Assembly: GCA_019155205.2 (NCBI GenBank)
Contig: JAHNZQ020000308.1
Span: forward strand, 491,591-521,038
Direction of reading: 5' to 3'
Length of the DNA stretch: 29,448 nt
Source of the DNA: Gracilaria vermiculophylla
Taxonomy: Eukaryota > Rhodophyta > Florideophyceae > Gracilariales > Gracilariaceae
Position numbers and translations under genes: made by a program. The notes below the pieces were generated by a model. The model was not told the DNA's origin. It did no database searches and saw nothing but the letters and a program-made list of their open reading frames with translations. Shown in pieces: positions 19,626-29,358 of the stretch (its first letter is position 1; the number at the start of each line of letters is the position of its first letter).

Positions 19626-20610
19626 CTGTATTCTCAATCGTTCACGCTCAAGCCTTCTAAAAAATTTACGAGGAGATTCTCGTGAAACTCTGCGAGCAGA
19701 CGAGATCTCGTATGTGCACGTAATACAATTCTCGTATACGCCGTACACATTACGTTCGTATGCGATGTGTATATGGGGTATCTACGAGATATGTTCTTGC
19801 GTGAACTCTCTAATGATCAAAACTTCGCAATGCCCCCTCCGTTGAAGGCAACCCTCTTGGTAACACTTTCATAGAAAGTATCCAAAAAGACATTCTACTC
19901 TATGTTCCGTCAATTAAAGAGTATCAATTGATTATACAGTACTTCATCTAATTGCGGATTTGATTTTGTAGAAATGCTCTTGATGGCACAGAGTGATTCC
20001 TGGCGAAACGAATTTGGTTTGCGTCAGTGATGGTGCAAGGTGACGATAAGACATATTTTAAGGCATGTTCGCATGCACATAAAATACATGGCAAAGATTG
20101 AAGTTGGAAAATACAAGGGGTCAAGAGCAGAGCGCTACAACGGGAACCAAGCCTTCCGAGTCACCATCAAACGTATCTGACATTGAGAAAAAAAAATCCC
20201 TTTCGTTTTATCCTCTTGTGTTCCCTGGAATTATTTGCTGAAAGCTAGTGTAGATGGGTGTACGGGCGGTGAAATGTTGTGACCATGGCCTTTGCGAGAG
20301 TGATATTAAGGAATAAATTAGTTGCGGATGCACAGTCATGGGATCGTGAAACAATGCTTGCACACTGTCCATCATATATGCTGTCTGCAACATGAGAAAA
20401 CGTATTGGATACAAAATTGATGGAAAGGGTTTCAAGCAAAAAGGCCGTCGATGAGTAAGGTCATTCGCATGCGTGAAAACGACGATGATTGTCACAATAT
20501 CATTTCCAAGCAACTCCAGAGTTGTACAAAGAAGGCCTCGGCCACAAAACTGCTGCTGATCTGGTCTACTCCTCGAGCCATGTGTTTTTCGAAGGACATC
20601 TAGAACAGAT
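19626..20610. other. Intergenic region, about 1 kb
   Basis: AT-rich sequence upstream of the unknown minus-strand gene and downstream of the first acyltransferase. It may hold further 5' exons of the unknown gene. A minus-strand open stretch at 20208-20651 runs into the acyltransferase 3' end in another frame and has no domain, so it is not called. Confidence 0.4.
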
Positions 20611-22017
20611 TCATGCCAAGTAAGCATCGAGTTCGGTACTAAAATGGTCAATCATCCTCTGTGGATGTGACAATCTATTTGCATCTCCAGAAACGGCGAC
20701 AAACAACCCGTTTCCGTAGGAGAATATAGCGATATTCACAGTAGTGTTCGAATCAATCGGAGGAAATATATATACACTTTGAACCTCCACTCCGTCCACA
20801 GAAACTGTAGATACAGGGCCAGGTACGTTCGAAAACAACACACTTGCGGACTTACTCAGACGTTTCCAAGCCAACCGCCTGGCTGCACGTGGTAGAAATG
20901 TGAGCATGCGCATTCCGACCAACGCCAAATGCGGCTGCAAGCTTCGTTTCATTCGGTTCATCTCATGTACACATGATTTGCAACGTTCCTCCGCATCTTC
21001 CAGATGAATTGGCAGGCGCACAGGCAAAATTGCGAGCTGATTAGATACATCTTCGTCTCGAAACTCGTCAAAGACGTGCCTGTTGAACGGCATGGCAGTG
21101 TGAAACCTTCGAAGTGCGTCGACGTTGTGACCCAGCTCTGTCAAGTACGCACGTGCGGCACCTGCAAAAGCGGCCATCAAGACATCGTTTACGGTTGCAC
21201 CTCTCCGCTTCGCCGCAAGCTTCAACTTTGGCATGATGTCAGGTCGAGGCGCAAGCAGTGCGCAATGAGTGACACCGTTCGGCTTGGGCTGCGTGAAAGG
21301 CGTCTTGGGATCTGCGCGGAATGGGACCATAGCAGATTTCTTTAGATCACCCACGGTTTCAACGCAAGCGCGAAGAATGGTGCGATGCGGACGCCGCGGC
21401 CTTGACAACGACAGTTTGGCCGAGAAGTCGGCTGAGTCAATAACTCGAGAAAGAAAAAACTTTACCAGACCGATTCCGTCAGAGATGGAATGGTGCACTC
21501 GAAGTACGAGAGTGGTGCTGCTTGGCCGGGTTTCAGGAGTGAGGGACCATTTTGGGAATACAAATAGCCTCCACAAAGGACGAGTTTTGTCCAAAGCGGT
21601 TGCCATGACGTGATCGAGACGCGACGTAAATGCTTGGAGTTGTTGTTGCTCAGACAAAGCAGGGGATATGACGGGCTCGACAGCGACGTGGTAAGCAGTA
21701 ATTTGAGTGGAGTCGGCTGAGAGTAAAGCATCACGCTGAAATCGATATGCGCCTCGACGTTTGATCAGAGTGCTACGAAAGCGGGGATGGGACAAAAATC
21801 TTGGGAGGATAGTGCGTTGCAGGTCTTGAACAGTGAGAACGGAAGAGAGGGTGAAACAGACGGTAATGGTGTCCTGCTTAGAGGGGGTGAGTTCATCAAG
21901 CATGATGCGTTCGAGCGAGTTGAGTTTCTGCCATGTTTCACGCGGCGCCTTCGGGGGACGATGCTGATTAGGACTTGGCGAAGGCGATTGTTGAGGGCGA
22001 TGGATGCACCGAGACAT
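20611..22017 (-). CDS. WS/DGAT-like O-acyltransferase (wax ester synthase / diacylglycerol acyltransferase)
   Basis: WS/DGAT enzymes transfer fatty acyl groups from acyl-CoA to fatty alcohols or diacylglycerol, making wax esters or storage triacylglycerol. The 468-residue product matches the family length and is single-exon. Seen in order: an N-terminal part with LERIMLDELTP, RPLW at 146-149, the catalytic HHxxxDG motif as HHSISDG at 175-181, the ND motif as VNDVLMAAFAGA (ND at 277-278), and the conserved SNVPGP at 396-401 followed by the C-terminal FSYGNGLFVAVSGD. I start at the ATG at 22017; an upstream in-frame TTG was not used. There is no clear transmembrane helix, as in bacterial members. 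It is divergent from a paralogue 1561 bp away. Whether wax esters or triacylglycerol is the product cannot be read from sequence. Confidence 0.92.
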   Translation of the reverse strand: MSRCIHRPQQSPSPSPNQHRPPKAPRETWQKLNSLERIMLDELTPSKQDTITVCFTLSSVLTVQDLQRTILPRFLSHPRFRSTLIKRRGAYRFQRDALLSADSTQITAYHVAVEPVISPALSEQQQLQAFTSRLDHVMATALDKTRPLWRLFVFPKWSLTPETRPSSTTLVLRVHHSISDGIGLVKFFLSRVIDSADFSAKLSLSRPRRPHRTILRACVETVGDLKKSAMVPFRADPKTPFTQPKPNGVTHCALLAPRPDIMPKLKLAAKRRGATVNDVLMAAFAGAARAYLTELGHNVDALRRFHTAMPFNRHVFDEFRDEDVSNQLAILPVRLPIHLEDAEERCKSCVHEMNRMKRSLQPHLALVGMRMLTFLPRAARRLAWKRLSKSASVLFSNVPGPVSTVSVDGVEVQSVYIFPPIDSNTTVNIAIFSYGNGLFVAVSGDANRLSHPQRMIDHFSTELDAYLA

Positions 22018-23578
22018 TGCTGACAAGACGAGGGTCGCGCACGCCGCACACGATGGATGGAGTGCGCATTACGGCGGCGCCAGTGATGGCGTCGAAAGCG
22101 ATGTGTAAAGCGGAATGTGCACTGGAATGCAAGTGGCAAGTTCATCCTGTTATCGTCGAGTGCACTCGTAAGCGTCCAGAAAGTACTCACACTTGTCCAC
22201 GTACAACGTATACGCACCGTGCAGCAATGCGTGATCTTTTGTGATGCTCTCACACCCAGATGAAGCCCTTTTCGACATGGACAGGGGCCTTCAACTTTGC
22301 AGCGTGCGCAATTGCCTTTTTGACAAGCTACAAAAAGAAACGACATGGCTTTCTAGCTGGAGCTCACATTTTGGGTGGCATCTCCGTCAGTTCCCCTCCG
22401 CATTTGTACTCTACGTTTTCAATGGCAACAGAGTTGTAGTGGAAAGCATAGAACCAGCCTTCGCACAGACAAAACTTCAAGTGCATGAGAAAAAAAGATA
22501 GTTGGCGTGCCGTACAGAAGACCTTTTGAAGAGCACAAAGTTTTAAGGCAGATGAAAGAGCCCACCCCACCGCACTCCATACTCAGAAAAACGCATCTTT
22601 GGAAGCCAAGATGGAACCCCACATGAATAGCATGGATTGTTGGCGGTTTTGAAGTGGTACTCTACGCTCTTTGGAATGTAGTGGTTGCCAAAATTTGCTC
22701 AGGGATTCACTGAGATGCCAGAGTGTCGAGACAAACATATTGCTGACGCTGCAAGTCATCAATGCGAGCTTTGCACAAAAAGTGGTGCGAAACGCCGTTC
22801 GCCAACCGTTGGTAGACAGGCGAGACGGGTGTAGGGACACTAGTGACTCGCCAAGATGCATCGTGACGGTAATCGACCATCTGCGAATGGTGCCGCACCG
22901 GCTGTAATGAGTGGCTCTTTGATGGGGATGCACCATCGCTGCAACTCTCAGATTGATGCACTGTTGCAGCGCGCAAAATGCACAACACTCGGTGAATTTC
23001 GATCCGTTGGTCCTCACGAGTGGTACCGCGCCAGACTTACAGTACGTATCAGTGTCACCCAATGCATGGCCCCGTCACCAAAATCCGTGTCTCTGTGGAA
23101 GCGCTCACTTTGCCCCAGCTGCAATCAGAATTGGCACGTCGGGTCAGAGTGTATTGTCGAAATTTGCAAAACATTGCCACAGAAGTTCAGTTTCTCACGA
23201 TTTTCTGGTACTTCGGATTCCGGTGTGTTGCCGTTATGCGTCCAACTTCAACACTGAATTGCACCTCTTTCTAACGCTGGGCAGAGCCCATCATTGTGTG
23301 TGGCGAGGTAAGGCTACCATATGAGTAATGTTACGTCAAGTGCAAATACATTACTCAATGCAGTGAAGTACTTCACATGTGCCTGCACTTCATAAAATTC
23401 GAGCTCATCTCGAGTTGTTTTTCGGTCCAAAGCTGCCAAACGCTGTATTCGATGCAATCTCGATTCCAGACTTTCCCATTCCCATCGGCCATCACCCACG
23501 CAACTTCGTACTTGCCACATCACGCACCTTCTCAAGTGACCCACAGCCACCTTGCACGACATATCATCTATCTGAACA
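22018..23578. promoter_or_regulatory. Shared divergent region between two acyltransferase genes
   Basis: 1561 bp between two paralogous genes read outward. Open stretches of up to about 160 codons occur (for example minus 23062-22583) without any recognisable domain, and they overlap each other on both strands. I read it as two promoters and 5' untranslated regions; a small gene cannot be excluded. No transposon ends or long repeats were seen. Confidence 0.45.
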
Positions 23579-25030
23579 ATGACGGGCGCATGGGCCAACA
23601 CCACTCCAACGGAGCGTCTCTTTCTAGATGAAGTCGTTCCTCATAATCCCGTCATCATCACGGCGTCAATCACGTTAAGCAAATGCCCCTCTGAACAATG
23701 GATATTCTCCAATCTCATTCCAAGAGTCCTCGCTCACCCGCGTTTTTCTGCCCGAATCATAGTACCACCTAATGGCAAGGCAAAGTTTGAAACCATACCA
23801 GGTTTTGCAACTCACTCCGAGCAGCTTAAACAGCACCATGTCGTTATTGAACCCGTCATTGATGTGTCCCTGCCACACGATAAACGCGCAAACGCGTTTC
23901 AACAGCGCTTATCGCAAATCATATCAGAGCCGTTTCCGCAACACCGACCTCTTTGGAAAATGTTCTTCTTTCCTATGTGGTCGATTGCTCCGGAATCACA
24001 AGCCAAACAATGTGCAACAATAGTGTTCCGCGTTCATCATGCCATCGGTGATGGAGTGGGTCTGGTCGAGTTCTTTCTATCACATATCATAGACAAGGAC
24101 GAGGAAAACATTGAACACTTGTGCGTTATCCCAAGACGGCATCGACACGCACGCCAACCCGACGTGGCGAGCGCGGCGCCGCGGAGTGATATACGAGGCA
24201 GTCGCGGCGGATGGCTCGCAAATACGAAGCACGCGCTGGTCGAAAAGTGGATGGCGTTTACGACCAATGTTTACGCAGTCGTGGGAACTATGGTTCCGGA
24301 AGAGGACAATACCTTCGTTAGATCTGGGATCCAGGCGAAGAAGGTTTGCGCCTTAATGCCACCCTCAGCAGCGTACACGGTTGCAAGCCTGAAGAGCGCT
24401 GCACGTTCGCTCGGAATTACAATCAATGACATGTTGTACACAGCGGTGTCAGGTGCCACGCGCGCGTACTTGACAGAGAGTGGTGATGACGTGGATGGGC
24501 TCAAAGATTTGCGTTGTGGAGTTCCGTACAACCAAAGACTTGACACGGCTGGAGGTGGAGAATTGTCTAACCAATTCGCGATAATGAGCCTGCCGCTTCA
24601 CGCGTGTCAGTCGCAGCTGCACGAGCGACTGCGGCTGTGCGTCAGAACGATGCGCATCATGAAACGCGGCACGGCAGCTTTGCTGATAGCTTTTCTACTG
24701 AAAATGGTTGCCAGGCTGCCCACAGTGATGCGACGTTCGCTTTGGAGACGTCTGACAAGATGCGGCTCATTGGTATTCACTAATGTACCTGGGCCGAGAC
24801 GAGCGGTGTCTGTGGGCGGGATGGAAGTGTCAGGATTGCACTTTTTCGCGCCATGTGATGGACACTGCGGTGTTGTGGTGGGGCTTCACTCTTACAACGG
24901 GCGGATAAGCATCGGAGTGTATGGGGATGAGCAGCGCATCCGTAACCCGCAGCGGTATATGGAATTGTTGGATGAGGAGATCAAAAAGCTGCTGCAATTG
25001 GGTGATGTGAGGTTGATCAGTTCGTGTTAA
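23579..25030 (+). CDS. WS/DGAT-like O-acyltransferase, second paralogue
   Basis: A single-exon 483-residue member of the same family as the divergent neighbour. The catalytic motif is HHAIGDG at 153-159, RPLW is at 123-126, the ND motif is TINDMLYTAVSGA (ND at 283-284), and TNVPGP is at 401-406, followed by FAPCDGHCGVVVGLHSYNG. The two proteins align along their whole length (LFLDEVVP / IMLDELTP; FFPMWSIAPE / VFPKWSLTPE), so they are tandem-inverted paralogues, but they are clearly diverged, and this copy has a longer, more charged linker (about 170-250). Its N-terminus is shorter than the partner's by about 22 residues. The ATG at 23579 places the family start LxxDE at residues 14-18. The expected role is neutral-lipid synthesis at ER or lipid droplets. 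Confidence 0.92.
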   Translation: MTGAWANTTPTERLFLDEVVPHNPVIITASITLSKCPSEQWIFSNLIPRVLAHPRFSARIIVPPNGKAKFETIPGFATHSEQLKQHHVVIEPVIDVSLPHDKRANAFQQRLSQIISEPFPQHRPLWKMFFFPMWSIAPESQAKQCATIVFRVHHAIGDGVGLVEFFLSHIIDKDEENIEHLCVIPRRHRHARQPDVASAAPRSDIRGSRGGWLANTKHALVEKWMAFTTNVYAVVGTMVPEEDNTFVRSGIQAKKVCALMPPSAAYTVASLKSAARSLGITINDMLYTAVSGATRAYLTESGDDVDGLKDLRCGVPYNQRLDTAGGGELSNQFAIMSLPLHACQSQLHERLRLCVRTMRIMKRGTAALLIAFLLKMVARLPTVMRRSLWRRLTRCGSLVFTNVPGPRRAVSVGGMEVSGLHFFAPCDGHCGVVVGLHSYNGRISIGVYGDEQRIRNPQRYMELLDEEIKKLLQLGDVRLISSC

Positions 25031-25927
25031 TTGGGTTGCAAGGACACAAGCCGGACGGTCATGAACTGGATCGTGGCGTTATACTCCGACGTAGGAATTT
25101 GCGTTGGAGCGAGGGTGGGGAATTGTTGGGGGGCGCATGTGATGAGGACGATGAAAGGATATTTTGGAGAAGGAAGTGCGCAATTGCGGACGATGGTTGG
25201 ATGGCGTTAAGATTTAGGGGTGTGGCGTGCGAGGCGTTGATGGCTGAGGAGACATTTTGTTGAACAAATGATTGGCTTGAGTGCGTTTCGGACGTGACGG
25301 TGAATATAGCGTGAACGTGCACTGTGTAACTGAAGATGTTGACGATCGGACGAGCAGGTGGCGTGCGGCAGGATGGAGAGGATGGTCATGGGCACGGAAG
25401 GGGGTAGCTGTCGCCTGATGCGCCGTAGGCCTTCTTCCTTCGACGCTGCGGTACCTTTCATGGGCGTGATCCGAGCTGCGCCGGAGGCGGCTTGTGTGAT
25501 ACCTTATGCACTACGCAGAACGTGCGGCGCGCTGTCAGGCAGCGCCACGGGGCAGGTGCCCGCTTTTTCAGCGCGCGTTGGCGGCGGAGGCGCGCCCCGC
25601 GGGCCGCCGCCCAAAGCGGACAGCTCACGCCAAACGTGCGCATGCGCGTCGGTGAGTGCCCCGTGCGTGACGGCGTGTGCAGCGGACGATGCGAGCTCGC
25701 GCGCGCCCGTGGCGTTTGTGCCCCCCTGCGTGCACCCAAATCAATGGCCGCCTTCTGTTGTCGCCGCGCGCGCTGTGCCACCTCCCCTTCTTAGCCCCAA
25801 TCAGCGCCGACGCTTCGCCCGCCATCCCCCGAGTCCGCCTCCCCCACCGCGCCGCCGTACGCCTCCCCCACTGCGCCCCCGTCCGCCTCCCTTCCCCTCA
25901 CCCCCCCCCCCACCCCCTATTGCGTCC
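25031..25927. promoter_or_regulatory. Upstream region of bHLH-GAF gene, increasingly GC- and C-rich
   Basis: About 900 bp. From 25440 on it becomes GC-rich, and at 25830-25918 C-rich. The bHLH-GAF frame stays open from 25358 on, with an in-frame ATG at 25373, so the protein could be longer. The upstream translation is Ala/Arg/Cys-rich and then almost pure Pro/Arg, which looks like untranslated GC-rich DNA and not a folded domain. Confidence 0.5.
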
Positions 25928-27331
25928 ATGCTCTCCTCGCCCCATCCCCTCCGTTCGGCCGCCCCTCCGCTCCCCCCTGAAATGGACCTCACCACGGCGC
26001 GCGACGAAACCACCGACTCGCTGCTTCACGAGCTGCCGCACTCGTCCAACCCCCCCACCCCCGACTTTCCGCCGTTGGTCAGCGCCCTGCTCACGCCGCC
26101 CGCCACCGGCGCTCTACCCGAGTGGCCATTGCCTCCGCTGCCGCGCCCCTTTCGCAACGATCTGCGCTATGAGTTCTCGCTGCACGCCGCCGACTTCGAC
26201 ACCGACTCGGTCGACGCGCTGCCCTCGCCCCCCCACTCGCGCGGCCCCGACAATGATGACGCCTCCACCGACCTGCGAGGCGCCGCCACCAGCGAGGATA
26301 CCTCTCTCCCGTCAGACATTCCGCTCCCGCCCGCCAACAACAAGGCGCTTGCTGCACGTGCCGCCCACCCCCCGCTCCCGCCTCCGTCCGCCGCGTCGCT
26401 CAAGCGCCAACCGCCGCTGGCCAAGCGTGCCAGTGCTATCAAGAAGCGCTCTGCGCCGCCCAGCAAGACATTGCGCGTAGCGACCGTCTCCGCAGCCACC
26501 CCGTCGCCAAGCGCCACCGCATCTGCTGTCACCTCCACGGGGCAGAGCGCAACGGGCCGTTCGCACACCAAGATGTGTCGAGACCGGCTCAACAACATGT
26601 TTGAACGTCTCAAACAGACGTTGCCGCCAGCACCCTCGGGCGTCGAGGTCAAGCACAAGGCCCAGGTGCTGGATTACGCCATCTACGTCCTCAAGAGCAT
26701 GGTGGAACGCACCAGTCAATTGGAGATAGAGTTGGCTGTCAGTAGCAACAAAGCCACCATGGAATGGATTGCCAAACTGGTTGATAGCGTCGCCTCTTTC
26801 CCAGATGCTGCCGAGCAGGTGATGCGCCTGTTTGCGCGGCGTCGCGGCTGGAAGCATGCCGAACTGTGGACGGCCAGCAAACGACCGACGCCGCCAGACG
26901 CGCCGCTTGAGCAGTGCGTCGTTCTCACGTTCTGCCGCGCTGTTTGTAACGAAAACGCCGAGCCGGCCCAGAACGCGCTGCAGCGCTTTTCGAAGGAGTC
27001 CGAGACGTTTGTGTTCAGGGCGGGCGAAGGCGTGCCGGGGCGCGTGTGGTCGTCGATGCGACCGGAATGGGTCACTGGTCTGGGCGACGTGAAGAATTTT
27101 CGACGCGCGCCGTTGGCCACCAAGTTCGGACTCAAGGTGTGTCTGGCGGTTCCTGTCACCATCACCGGAAAGATCGAGGCGGTGATGTGCTTCTACGACA
27201 CCAAGCACCGCGCGTACGACACGCAGTGCCTGGAACTGGCCATGAACTTGGCATGGGCGTTGGGCAATGCCATGGGAGGCAAGCGCGCGAAGGCGAACTT
27301 TGGCACCTCATCAGGCATCTCCAGTACGTGA
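25928..27331 (+). CDS. bHLH-GAF domain transcription factor
   Basis: A 467-residue single-exon protein from the chosen ATG. Residues 1-205 are Pro/Ala/Ser-rich with acidic patches (TTARDETTDSLLHELP), like a transactivation region. A bHLH lies at about 207-262: basic part HTKMCRDRLNN, helix 1 MFERLKQTLP, loop, helix 2 VKHKAQVLDYAIYVLKSM, then a short leucine-containing coil. Residues about 276-455 form a GAF domain, with GEGVPGRVW, a conserved Phe-Arg region (KNFRRAPLATKFGLK) and CLAVPVTITGKIEAVMCFYD. GAF domains bind small ligands or act as dimer surfaces, so this looks like a ligand- or signal-responsive DNA-binding protein. The basic region lacks the usual Glu of E-box binders, so target preference is unclear. 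Alternative starts are ATG 25982 (449 aa) or ATG 25373 (652 aa). The domain calls are firm; ligand and targets are unknown. Confidence 0.87.
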   Translation: MLSSPHPLRSAAPPLPPEMDLTTARDETTDSLLHELPHSSNPPTPDFPPLVSALLTPPATGALPEWPLPPLPRPFRNDLRYEFSLHAADFDTDSVDALPSPPHSRGPDNDDASTDLRGAATSEDTSLPSDIPLPPANNKALAARAAHPPLPPPSAASLKRQPPLAKRASAIKKRSAPPSKTLRVATVSAATPSPSATASAVTSTGQSATGRSHTKMCRDRLNNMFERLKQTLPPAPSGVEVKHKAQVLDYAIYVLKSMVERTSQLEIELAVSSNKATMEWIAKLVDSVASFPDAAEQVMRLFARRRGWKHAELWTASKRPTPPDAPLEQCVVLTFCRAVCNENAEPAQNALQRFSKESETFVFRAGEGVPGRVWSSMRPEWVTGLGDVKNFRRAPLATKFGLKVCLAVPVTITGKIEAVMCFYDTKHRAYDTQCLELAMNLAWALGNAMGGKRAKANFGTSSGISST

Positions 27332-27776
27332 GAGGCGACTGTTGCCGTTTGTTTTTCTTGTGTGACTGGAGATGATTGCAATCGATTGTGTACTTGGAGT
27401 GGAATGGACGGCTGAGAAACGGGAGCAGGCCGTGGTTGCACGCCCGCGTTGGCGATTGTATAATATTCTGCGTTGGGGACGCGGTGCTCATGTAATACTT
27501 AATACTCTTTGGCGTTTGTGTAGGATTTCGGTCGCTGTGACCGGAGAGCACGTTTATTTCGCTTGTACTTGTACTTGCTATTTTTTCCCCCTTTTTTTTG
27601 TTGCTTTGACTTGTGTGCCTTGCACGCCGCACGGCTGGTGGCCGATTTTCAGCCTTAGATCTGTCTCCGCTCACCGTCCGCGTTCTTGCTGTGTCACGGG
27701 CGCAGCTGTCTTCCTCGCACCGCGCTCGCCGTCGTCTTGTTGCCTTTTTCACTTGTTACTTCATTGCGTGCCCCGC
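27332..27776. promoter_or_regulatory. Intergenic, bHLH-GAF 3' end to VDAC 5' end
   Basis: 445 bp between two genes in the same direction. It contains T-rich and pyrimidine-rich stretches (27580-27605 and just before the VDAC start), consistent with a promoter and 5' untranslated region. No gene is seen. Confidence 0.45.
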
Positions 27777-28731
27777 ATGGCTGCGTCGCCCCCAAAACCC
27801 CAGATGAAGCAGTACAGCGATATTGGCAAGATCGCCAAGAGTAAGCTAAGCTTTGCGCTTTCTAAGTTGAATCACCGCTTTGTTCTCGGTTCCCCTTCCT
27901 AACCGCTCATTCTTCGCGTTTCCTGGCGTAGAGTTACTCACGGATGACTACGTTTTTAACAACAAACTGAAGCTCACGTCAAAGACCCCCGATGGCGTGT
28001 CTTATACGGTCACCGGCGTGCAGAATGCTAAGAGTGAGCAAGTGGACGCTGAGATCAGCGGCAAGTGCAAGATCAAGGGCGTAGCGCTCACTGCAAAGGC
28101 TTTCACCGGCGGGAGACTACCAACGGTGGAAGTCAAGCACGAAACATCCGATGCGCAAGGCCGGAAAGCCACTCTCACCGCCCTGATGGGCAAGGATTTG
28201 CGCACCGGCACCGCCGAGTTTCTGGGCGGTCCCGTCGGCGTCAAGTTTGTCGCAGATGCGCTATCACAGGACATGTATGCCTCCGTGGCCGTTGCCTTGA
28301 CCTCGGACAAGTACGACGGCTTCATCATCGCGGGCGCTGAGAGCGAGTACAACATCAACAAACGCGAGTTTGGACGCACCAATTACGCGCTCAGCGTATT
28401 TGATGGAAAGGAGAGTGAGGTATCTTTACATATTGCCGACAAAATGCGCACAGCCATGGTCAGTTACTCGCACCATGTTCGACACGGGTTTTCGGCTGCG
28501 GCACAGATTATGCATGACTTTTCGGGCGAGCAGAGCACCCAAATAGCTATGGGTGCGGCGTACCGACTGGATGGCGCTACCACTATCAAGGGTAAGCTTG
28601 GTATGGACGGCTGCGTCGCGCTTACGTACTTGCAGGACATTCGACCAAATGCAAAGTTGATCATGTCATCTAAGTTTGATCCCAGCAAGCTGGACATTGC
28701 CAAGATTGGCGTCTCACTGGCTATTGAGTAG
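27777..28731 (+). CDS. Mitochondrial outer-membrane porin (VDAC), two exons
   Basis: VDAC is the beta-barrel channel that passes metabolites such as ATP and ADP across the mitochondrial outer membrane. Exon 1 (27777-27840) encodes MAASPPKPQMKQYSDIGKIAK plus one base; exon 2 is 27932-28731. The intron (27841-27931, 91 nt, GTAAGC...TAG, phase 1) splits a Lys codon. The product is 287 residues; 275-285 is usual. The N-terminal YSDIGKIAKKLLTDDY matches the family's amphipathic helix followed by the first strand. Alternating-residue strands run through the rest, with FGRTNYALSVFDGK in the middle and KLDIAKIGVSLAIE closing the barrel, as in plant and fungal VDACs. The open frame runs back past the intron, but its apparent beginning is intron sequence. 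Confidence 0.94.
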
Positions 28732-29358
28732 ATATCGCGCTTTCAGTAAATTTTGTCAAAGCTAACCATGATCATGGCTGATGCTTTCTCATTCGAACCA
28801 TTCCGCTACACTGTCACCACGTTTGATGACTTTTAGGGCGGTCAAATGCCTCCGGCGATTGCTGGCTGTCCTTCGGTCTCAAAGATCGACGCACAACTCG
28901 CAACGCTATTTGAACAAGTGGCAACCAAACTCATATCGTCAACCTCAACTATTGATCAGGGAAGCGTACACGGCAGAATAATCATAACGGAGAGGACGGA
29001 GCTTCGAGCACAACCTCTCAAACTGTGTGACGTGTACCCTTTGTTCACGTACTGTACAAGGCGCCCGAAACTTGGAACGCGAAAAGTCTTCCCTAAACAT
29101 ATGTATCGTTTCTCGCTAGAAAAAGTGTAGATGCGGATAGTGTCGCGCGCGGCGTTTCCTAGCTAGAGAATTCCCTGTCTCGAAACTGGAGCTCGGTTTT
29201 CTCTTGGGAAGGTGCACACGCAATACAAACGAGAACTCAGGCGGTGGTGACCAAATAAAAATTGAGGCAAAAGGGCAGTTGGCCACTCTCGACTGAAAAC
29301 ACGTCAGGGCCGATCCGTGCCTATCCGTGTCGTGCGCCGAGCGCGGTGAACCCGTGCA
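28732..29358. promoter_or_regulatory. Intergenic, VDAC 3' end to GET4-like 5' end
   Basis: 627 bp. An ATG-started 94-codon frame (28846-29130, plus) shows no domain and is not called. The last 200 bp are the likely promoter of the next gene. Nothing else is recognised. Confidence 0.4.

Noticed and set aside
22583..23062. Minus-strand 159-codon frame between the acyltransferases
   Set aside because: No domain, odd His/Trp/Cys-rich composition, and equally long overlapping frames on the other strand.
26091..27208. Minus-strand frames of up to 298 codons opposite the bHLH-GAF gene
   Set aside because: Antisense shadows of a GC-rich coding sequence; the plus strand carries clear bHLH and GAF motifs.
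27880..28731. VDAC starting at 27880
   Set aside because: That position is a TTG inside the intron; exon 1 at 27777-27840 supplies the conserved N-terminal helix and a proper ATG.
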